43,987 bases of DNA from Alphaproteobacteria bacterium (GTDB lineage Bacteria > Pseudomonadota > Alphaproteobacteria > Puniceispirillales > UBA1172): contig JABIWM010000152.1 of assembly GCA_018701255.1 (NCBI GenBank), positions 1 to 43,987 of the forward strand. Direction: 5' to 3'. Shown here piece by piece: positions 37,746-43,987 of the stretch (positions are counted from its first letter, which is position 1; each line of letters begins with the position of its first letter). The notes under the pieces are model-generated. The model did not search any database and was not told where the DNA came from. It saw nothing but the letters and a program-made list of their open reading frames with translations. Made by a program: the position numbers and the translations under genes.

Positions 37746-38963
37746 TTAGTTTTCTGATTTAGGGTTTGGTTGAAAATCATGTGGATCGGGGGACATTTCC
37801 AGATGCAGCAAATCGCCGTTATACGGATGTTGCCTTGCCACATCTTCGTTCAGCTCAACCCCTAATCCAGGTGCATCGGGAACAATAACATATCCCGCTT
37901 CCATGCGGATTGGTGTTGTCAGAATTTCCGCATGAAAACCGCCCCATTGCTCAATACTTTCCAGAATAAGAAAATTGGGTGACGCGGCGGCAATTTGAAT
38001 ATTGGCGGCACCAACCAGCGGCCCACAATACAGATGCGGAGCAATTTGCGCATAATAGGTTTCTGCCATAGCAGCAATTTTCTTTGCTTCCAGAATGCCG
38101 CCAACACGCCCCAGATTCATTTGCAGGATTGATGCCGCGCTATGTGCCAACACGCGGCTAAACTCAAATCGTGTGGTCAGTCGTTCCCCCGTTGCTACCG
38201 GAATACTGGTGGCGGCGGCGACTTCTGCCATACGTTCCGGCATATCTGGCGGGGTTGGTTCTTCAAACCATAACGGGTCATAGGGCTCAATGGCTTTGGC
38301 TAACCGTTTGGCGCCTGATACGGAAAATTGGCCATGGGTGCCAAATAACAAATCTGCTTTGTCGCCCACGGCTTCGCGCAGACGACGGCAAAAGGCAACG
38401 CTTCTGGCTAAATCTTCGCGGTCAGGCTGACGGCCATCATAAATCGTATAAGGCCCTGCCGGATCAAATTTCAGCGCCGTGAATCCATCAGCCAGATAAC
38501 TTGCCGCCCGATTAGCCGCGACATCCGGATCACTATATACGCTGGCCGAATGATCATCTGCATCCGGATAGATATAGGTATAGCTCCGCAAACGGTCACG
38601 CACTTTGCCGCCAATCAAATGATAAACCGGCTGATCAGCGGCTTTGCCTATAATATCCCAGCAGGCCATTTCCAGCCCAGACCACGCCCCCATCATGGTT
38701 ACATCCGGACGGTGAGTAAAGCCCGACCCATGGACACGCCGCCCCATGGGTTCAATCTGATGCGGATTCATATCCTGCATGTGCCGGCCAAAAATATCTT
38801 TAATTATGTCAGCAATAACATAAGGGCTAACCGTGGCCACATAGCACTCGCCATAGCCGGTAATGCCGTTATCCGTCACCAGTTTTACAAAAATAAAATA
38901 TCGCCCACCAAAATAAGGCGGCGGATTACCAACAACAAAAACCTCACAGTCGCGCAATTTCAT
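37746..38963 (-). CDS. Mandelate racemase/muconate lactonizing enzyme (enolase superfamily) protein
   Basis: GITGYGECYVATVSP, GLEMACWDIIGKAADQPVYHLIGGKVRDRLRSY, FEEPTPPDMPERMAEVAAATSIPVATGERLTTRFEF, QMNLGRVGGILEAKKIAAMAE. Confidence 0.93.
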   Translation of the reverse strand: MKLRDCEVFVVGNPPPYFGGRYFIFVKLVTDNGITGYGECYVATVSPYVIADIIKDIFGRHMQDMNPHQIEPMGRRVHGSGFTHRPDVTMMGAWSGLEMACWDIIGKAADQPVYHLIGGKVRDRLRSYTYIYPDADDHSASVYSDPDVAANRAASYLADGFTALKFDPAGPYTIYDGRQPDREDLARSVAFCRRLREAVGDKADLLFGTHGQFSVSGAKRLAKAIEPYDPLWFEEPTPPDMPERMAEVAAATSIPVATGERLTTRFEFSRVLAHSAASILQMNLGRVGGILEAKKIAAMAETYYAQIAPHLYCGPLVGAANIQIAAASPNFLILESIEQWGGFHAEILTTPIRMEAGYVIVPDAPGLGVELNEDVARQHPYNGDLLHLEMSPDPHDFQPNPKSEN

Positions 38964-39161
38964 GTGGCTTCAGACCTTTTGATATCGATCCCTATTTTCA
39001 TAAATATACCATCCACTGACTTGCAATATCCGGTATAGATCATTTATATCCGAATATGCATTTATCATTTCAGATTAGATGAATATCGCCACTCGTCAAT
39101 AGCGATCACGATAAGATATCAAGGCAGGATAATATCAGGGTCAGGCACTTTTGCTTGAAAC

Positions 39162-39220
39162 CCAGCTCCTTGTAATCCAGCCCTATAAACCCGATCCCTT
39201 TAAATCCAGCCACATGAAGC
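39162..39220. repeat. Degenerate ~14-15 bp repeat, about 4 units (ccagctccttgtaat/ccagccctataaac/ccgatccctttaaat/ccagccacatgaag)
   Basis: Read directly in the ~550-bp intergenic region upstream of rnd. Confidence 0.45.
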
Positions 39221-39269
39221 ATCACAAAACATAAATTTATTTTCACCGTGGATTAAAACATATGAAAGT

Positions 39270-39285
39270 TAATAAACCCTTAACG
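39270..39285 (+). promoter_or_regulatory. Candidate CtrA binding site, TTAA-N7-TTAAC
   Basis: TTAAtaaacccTTAAC matches the alphaproteobacterial CtrA full-site consensus exactly. Confidence 0.45.
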
Positions 39286-39512
39286 TGAAGGCTTTTTTTC
39301 AATTTTTTTCAATTTTCTTTATTATTATTTTTCAGTATCTTAACAGATTTTTTTGGTGAATGTCCGTATTTAGGGGAGAAATAATACCCTATTCAGGGGA
39401 TATCGCGGCGGATATGACGGGCATCATATCGGGCGGCTTTCGGGATGGCATTTAGTGGATATGATGCTATGATAGTTTTCTATATCATCCGCATATATAT
39501 GGGAAAATTACC

Positions 39513-40145
39513 ATGCCAGCATCTAAATCCGCGCCTGATATCCATCTCTATCATGATGATCTGCCTGATGGGCTTGATCTGGGGGATGTGGTGGCGATTG
39601 ATACCGAAACCATGGGGCTGAACCCGCTTCGTGACCGGCTTTGTCTGGTGCAATTATCATCCGGTGATGCCACAGCGCATCTGGTCAAAATCGCCAAAGA
39701 CCAGAAACCGGCACCACGGCTGGCGGCGTTGCTGGCCGATCCATCGGTGGAAAAGCTGTTTCATTTTGCGCGGTTTGATGTCAGCGTGCTGAGCTATTAT
39801 ATAGGTGCTATACATGGGCCGATTTATTGCACCAAGATTGCATCCAAACTGGCGCGGACTTATACCGACCGGCACGGATTGGCAGAGCTGGTAAGCGAAA
39901 CGTTGCAGATATCCCTGTCCAAAGCACAACAATCATCCGATTGGGGGAATGACAGCTTAAGCGAAGACCAGATGCGGTACGCCGCCGCCGATGTGCTATA
40001 TCTGCATCAGATCAAAGACCGGTTGACCAGAATGCTGGAACGCGAAGGCCGCATGGCAGAAGCACAAGCCTGTTTCAATTTCCTACCCATACGCTGCGCC
40101 CTTGATCTGAACGGATTCGGCCATACAGATATCTTTGCCCATTAA
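39513..40145 (+). CDS. rnd: Ribonuclease D-like 3'-5' exonuclease (short, DEDD domain only)
   Basis: VVAIDTETMGLNPLRDRLCLVQLSSGD, LFHFARFDVSVLSYYIG, IYCTKIASKLARTYTDRHGLAELV, DWGNDSLSEDQMRYAAADVLYLHQI. Confidence 0.92.
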   Translation: MPASKSAPDIHLYHDDLPDGLDLGDVVAIDTETMGLNPLRDRLCLVQLSSGDATAHLVKIAKDQKPAPRLAALLADPSVEKLFHFARFDVSVLSYYIGAIHGPIYCTKIASKLARTYTDRHGLAELVSETLQISLSKAQQSSDWGNDSLSEDQMRYAAADVLYLHQIKDRLTRMLEREGRMAEAQACFNFLPIRCALDLNGFGHTDIFAH

Positions 40146-40183
40146 TATGCGTTTATATACGGAAAGACGAAAAACAACTTAAC

Positions 40184-40858
40184 ATGACATCTGTTCAGCA
40201 AAAACCCAGCTTTGCCCCGCGTGTGGCGCGTGAACAGCGGCCGGCATCCGATAGTGATACCGCGTATCAGGTGGCCACATGGTCTGGCCAGCGGTGGCGT
40301 TATGCGTTGATCCTGACAGGATTAATCGGGCTGGCCGGTGTGGGTAGTCTGCTGATCTGGGAACAGAACGATACCGTCAATATTCAAGTCACGGCGACTA
40401 ATCCCGAAATATCCGCCAATAGCCAGAGCTTCCGGCTGGAAGGCGCAACTTATAAAGGCAATACCGCCGATGGTGACGCATATGTGCTGTTTGCCGATGT
40501 CGCCACCGAAGACGCCGACCAGCAAGGCATGATTGAAATGGTTGCCCCCCGCGCAAAGCTGGATCAACCAGATCAGCAATCGCTCACAATCCGCTCAAAT
40601 GAAGGGGTTTATTATGCGAATGACGAAGAATTACAGCTGACTGGCCGTGTGGTTATTGTGCAACCTGATACCGGTTACACGTTATATACTGATGCGGCAC
40701 GCGCCTTGCTTAATGAAGGTATCGTAAAAAGCACGGATGACGTTCATGGCTATGGCCCGGACAGCATGATTACCGCAAAAGGCATGATTATCAGCAAGCC
40801 GGATAACAACGTTATCTTTACCGGCAAAAGCGCATTAGTCATTGAGGAAACACAATAA
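40184..40858 (+). CDS. lptC: LPS export ABC transporter periplasmic protein LptC
   Basis: Single N-terminal TM, then YKGNTADGDAYVLFADVATED...LTIRSNEGVYYANDEELQLTGRVVI; syntenic with lptA and lptB. Confidence 0.85.
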   Translation: MTSVQQKPSFAPRVAREQRPASDSDTAYQVATWSGQRWRYALILTGLIGLAGVGSLLIWEQNDTVNIQVTATNPEISANSQSFRLEGATYKGNTADGDAYVLFADVATEDADQQGMIEMVAPRAKLDQPDQQSLTIRSNEGVYYANDEELQLTGRVVIVQPDTGYTLYTDAARALLNEGIVKSTDDVHGYGPDSMITAKGMIISKPDNNVIFTGKSALVIEETQ

Positions 40859-40906
40859 AAAAATAAAAAAAATAATTTACATATTTGGTTTGGTGGAAAA
40901 AAGGGT

Positions 40907-41782
40907 TTGGATATGAGCTTACAGGTTGGGATGAAAACACTTGCCATTGCATCGGTCATTATGGCGGCCGGCATAACCGCTAACGGGGTTGTGGTACCTC
41001 TCTCTGCATATGCAGATAATAATGTACAGAAAATGACTGTCGAAGCCGATACCGAGCTGGAATGGCGGCGTGATGATCAACAATATATCGCCCGCGGCAA
41101 TGCCGTTATCACCACCAAAGACATGGTGTTCAACGCCAATATCATTACCGCCCATTATGACAACAACGCCAATACCGGCAATAACCGCGTGACACGCATC
41201 ATAGGCGATGGCAAGGCCGAGGTCGTCCAGCTTAATGAACAGGGAAATGAAGATATAAGCGGAACCGCAGATCGCATCATCTATGACCGTGACAGCGATA
41301 TCATGACGCTAACCCGGCAAAATAATAGCAGTGATAATGACATGATCCGCGTAACCCGTGGCGGCGATATCAGCGAAGCGGATGAAAGCATCGTCTATGA
41401 CCGCAGCAAAGGCATCATCACCAGCACCGGCAACAGCATCACCACGTTGGCCGATGGTCGCCACATGCGCGGCGATAAGGCGGTCACAACACTAAAAGAA
41501 GACGGCTCAACAATAGACAACATTATTGTCACCGGTCAGGTCATGATCATACAGCCCATGGCCGAAGGCGGCACCCAACAGGCGACCGGACAGAAAGCCG
41601 TCTATGACGCGGCACTTGATATTGTCACCGTGACAGGTGATGTGGTGCTAACCCAGCAGGAAAATGTGATCAAGGGCGGCACGGCGATTATGCGGATTGG
41701 TGAAGGCCAAAGCGTGGTGACACCAGACGAAAACACTGGCCGGGTCAGTGGGCAGTTCTTTATCGAGGATGATAACAACTAA
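40907..41782 (+). CDS. lptA: LptA/OstA-like LPS transport periplasmic protein
   Basis: Signal peptide; TVEADTELEWRRDDQQYIARGNAVITTKDMVFNANIITAHYD and further OstA-like repeats (SGTADRIIYDRDSDIMTLT; ATGQKAVYDAALDIVTVTGDVVLTQQENVIKG). Confidence 0.87.
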   Translation: MDMSLQVGMKTLAIASVIMAAGITANGVVVPLSAYADNNVQKMTVEADTELEWRRDDQQYIARGNAVITTKDMVFNANIITAHYDNNANTGNNRVTRIIGDGKAEVVQLNEQGNEDISGTADRIIYDRDSDIMTLTRQNNSSDNDMIRVTRGGDISEADESIVYDRSKGIITSTGNSITTLADGRHMRGDKAVTTLKEDGSTIDNIIVTGQVMIIQPMAEGGTQQATGQKAVYDAALDIVTVTGDVVLTQQENVIKGGTAIMRIGEGQSVVTPDENTGRVSGQFFIEDDNN

Positions 41783-41961
41783 TCCCCTCACCCCGAATGA
41801 TGCGACAAAAGGTTAAGCTCTGATCAATAATAAGATAAAAAGCGCGGTCAAACCCGCGAAAAACATTGGATTTTTTCTGGCGAATCGGGTATTCATTCAA
41901 TAAATGATGATTTTATGATCACCATCAATACAAGAATATCAAGAATAAGGAATATCAACAT

Positions 41962-42738
41962 ATGGCGCATGATGCCGGATCAGGCCTAAGCCTAGCCCAT
42001 GATCACACACAATCACCATCCGGGCTTGTGGCAGATCATATTGGTAAATCCTATAAACGCAAACGCGTTGTGCGGAATGTTTCCTTTCATCTCCAGCGTG
42101 GCGAAGCGGTTGGTCTGCTAGGGCCTAATGGGGCGGGGAAAACAACTTGCTTTTACATGATATCCGGTCTGGTGAAAGCCGATGAAGGCCGTATTGTTAT
42201 GGACGGCATGGATATTACCGCGCTTCCCATGTTTAAACGTTCACAGCAAGGCATTGGCTATTTGCCCCAAGAATCCAGCATTTTTCAAGGGCTGACGGTT
42301 GAGCAGAATATCATGGCTGTCTTACAGGTTGTTGAATCTGATCCGGATACCCGGTTGACCATGCTTGATGAACTGCTTGATGAGTTTCATATCTCACATT
42401 TGCGGGCGGCAAGTGCTATGACGCTTTCTGGTGGTGAGCGGCGGCGAGTCGAAATTGCCCGCGCTCTGGCTTCGCGCCCGACCTTTATCATGCTGGATGA
42501 ACCATTGGCCGGTATCGACCCGATTGCTGTTAGCGAAATCAAAGAGCTGATCGGCCGGTTAAAATCACATGGGCTGGGTGTTCTCATCACTGATCATAAC
42601 GTCCGCGACACGCTCAGCATTGTTGATCGCGCCTATATCCTGAATGACGGAATCATCCTCAAAAGCGGATCACCACAAGATATCATCACCGATGACAAGG
42701 TTCGTGATGTCTATCTTGGCCGCCAGTTTTCGGGCTAA
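41962..42738 (+). CDS. lptB: LPS export ABC transporter ATP-binding protein LptB
   Basis: GLLGPNGAGKTTCFYMISGLVKADEGRIVMDGMDITALPMFKRSQQGIGYLPQESSIFQGLTVEQNIMAVLQ, LSGGERRRVEIARALASRPTFIMLDEPLAGIDPIAV. Confidence 0.96.
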   Translation: MAHDAGSGLSLAHDHTQSPSGLVADHIGKSYKRKRVVRNVSFHLQRGEAVGLLGPNGAGKTTCFYMISGLVKADEGRIVMDGMDITALPMFKRSQQGIGYLPQESSIFQGLTVEQNIMAVLQVVESDPDTRLTMLDELLDEFHISHLRAASAMTLSGGERRRVEIARALASRPTFIMLDEPLAGIDPIAVSEIKELIGRLKSHGLGVLITDHNVRDTLSIVDRAYILNDGIILKSGSPQDIITDDKVRDVYLGRQFSG

Positions 42739-42796
42739 ATTTCGATATTTTTAAATGATACTTGACTGTATACCGGTTTCATCCTAAAAGGCCTCC

Positions 42797-42824
42797 AACG
42801 CATTAACGTGCGTTTCTTTTTTTT
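42797..42824 (+). terminator. Rho-independent-type terminator between lptB and ptsN
   Basis: AACGCA-ttaacg-TGCGTT then TCTTTTTTTT. Confidence 0.75.
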
Positions 42825-42848
42825 AAATGATTTAAGTTTATTTACCTC

Positions 42849-43328
42849 ATGAAAATTCGCGATATCATCACACCCGAAGACATTGTCATTCGGGATACTG
42901 CCGAAAGTAAAAAGCAGATTCTGCAAGACATGGTTCATGTCATATCCAGCCAGAAAATTGCTTTGAACGAACGGCTGGTTACTGAAAGCCTGCTTGAACG
43001 CGAAAGACTGGGTAGCACAGGGCTTGGTGATGGCGTTGCCATTCCGCATGCCCGTTGTGAGTTCCCCGAACAATCCAACCAGAGCATTGCCGGTTTATTG
43101 CTTAAGCTGAAACAGCCGATTGAATTCGAAGCAAATGATAGTCAACCAGTTGATATTATCTTTATGTTGCTTGCCTCACAGAATTGCGGCACCGAGCATC
43201 TGACCAGATTGGCCGCTATTTCCCGATTTATCCGGGATAACAATGCCGCCGACCAAATCAGAAAAGCCGCATCATCCAGCCATGTCTGGCAGGTGCTATG
43301 CAAAACCGCTATGTCATCAGCGGCCTAA
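42849..43328 (+). CDS. ptsN: PTS IIA-like nitrogen regulatory protein PtsN (EIIA-Ntr)
   Basis: RERLGSTGLGDGVAIPHARCEFPEQSNQSIAGLLLKLKQPIEFEANDSQPVDIIFMLLA with the phosphorylated-His motif IPHAR. Confidence 0.92.
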   Translation: MKIRDIITPEDIVIRDTAESKKQILQDMVHVISSQKIALNERLVTESLLERERLGSTGLGDGVAIPHARCEFPEQSNQSIAGLLLKLKQPIEFEANDSQPVDIIFMLLASQNCGTEHLTRLAAISRFIRDNNAADQIRKAASSSHVWQVLCKTAMSSAA

Positions 43329-43412
43329 TTCCTGATATCCGCTATTGTAATGCCGGACTTGCTATATGGCTGATGTCTGGTCATAATTGTCGATAGCCAA
43401 TCAGGACATATA

Positions 43413-43987
43413 ATGCCAGAACAACAATCTTCGCGCATATTGAACGATAACATGATCGGCATCGCATTCATGTTGATGTCGGTACTTGCCGGATTAGTCA
43501 CGGCTTCTGCTGTCAAATTTCTAGCCGCGGATCATACCGTACTAGCTGTTTTATCTATCCGGTTTATGTTCTGCATGCCGTTTCTGATCATGTTTGGCAT
43601 CATCATTCGCGGCAAAGGCATGTGGCATATTAATCGCTGGAACCTGTTATGGGTGCGGGTGGTATTTGGCCATATGGGTATTTTTTTCTGGTTCATGGCG
43701 GTTAGCACCACAACATTAGGGCAAGCCACGGCGTTGTTTCAATCCTCTGCCATATTTGTCACCATTCTGGCGCCGTTCCTGCTCAAGGAAAAGGTCGGGA
43801 TATGGCGCGGTGGCGCGGTGGTCATTGGGTTGATCGGGATTGGCATGATCACCAACCCGTTTTCAGGGGCGATTACTGTTGGTTCATTCTGGGGATTAAT
43901 GTCTGCGCTAGCCGGTGCGGTGCTGGTTATTGCGCTCCGGAAACTTGGCAAATCTGATGAACCTATCACCGTTGCGCTCTGGCATAA
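43413..43987 (+). CDS. EamA/DMT family transporter, truncated at window end
   Basis: Not in ORF track (open at window edge). My translation: MPEQQSSRILNDNMIGIAFMLMSVLAGLVTASAVKFLAADHTVLAVLSIRFMFCMPFLIMFGIIIRGKGMWHINRWNLLWVRVVFGHMGIFFWFMAVSTTTLGQATALFQSSAIFVTILAPFLLKEKVGIWRGGAVVIGLIGIGMITNPF... Confidence 0.87.
   Translation, partial: MPEQQSSRILNDNMIGIAFMLMSVLAGLVTASAVKFLAADHTVLAVLSIRFMFCMPFLIMFGIIIRGKGMWHINRWNLLWVRVVFGHMGIFFWFMAVSTTTLGQATALFQSSAIFVTILAPFLLKEKVGIWRGGAVVIGLIGIGMITNPFSGAITVGSFWGLMSALAGAVLVIALRKLGKSDEPITVALWH

Noticed and set aside
38964-39512. Possible replication origin (AT-rich, CtrA-like site)
   Set aside because: No clear DnaA boxes (TTATNCACA) seen and neighbours are not typical origin genes.

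Overview
The window looks like an ordinary chromosomal segment of a marine alphaproteobacterium; a SAR116/Puniceispirillum-like origin is a guess from gene content and style, not tested. It is densely coding with small operons. I found no tRNA, rRNA, CRISPR array, phage or IS element. A conserved core is recognisable: typA/bipA at the left, and rnd-lptC-lptA-lptB-ptsN at the right. Between them is a large catabolic and transport region. It contains an Fe-ADH, HAD dehalogenase, PhyH dioxygenase, homocysteine/betaine-type methyltransferase, ArgE-like deacetylase, DAO-type oxidoreductases, a cupin resembling DMSP lyases (DddL/DddQ type), a complete Dpp-type ABC importer, a DMGDH-GcvT fusion, a TetR regulator, and an OYE/TMADH-type flavin oxidoreductase. 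It also has class III and class IV aminotransferases, a Pot-type polyamine ABC importer, a Rieske oxygenase/MmgE-PrpD/threonine aldolase/enolase-superfamily operon, and four EamA exporters. The most notable observations are: (i) a decayed MNIO (DUF692, BufB-type) RiPP/bufferin locus at about 33.3-34.1 kb; (ii) the cupin-lyase/ABC importer/DMGDH-GcvT/OYE group, a candidate methylated-osmolyte pathway; (iii) lptB followed directly by ptsN with no rpoN or hpf between them; (iv) several short tandem duplications at gene boundaries. I did not see convincing evidence of a wholly new system.
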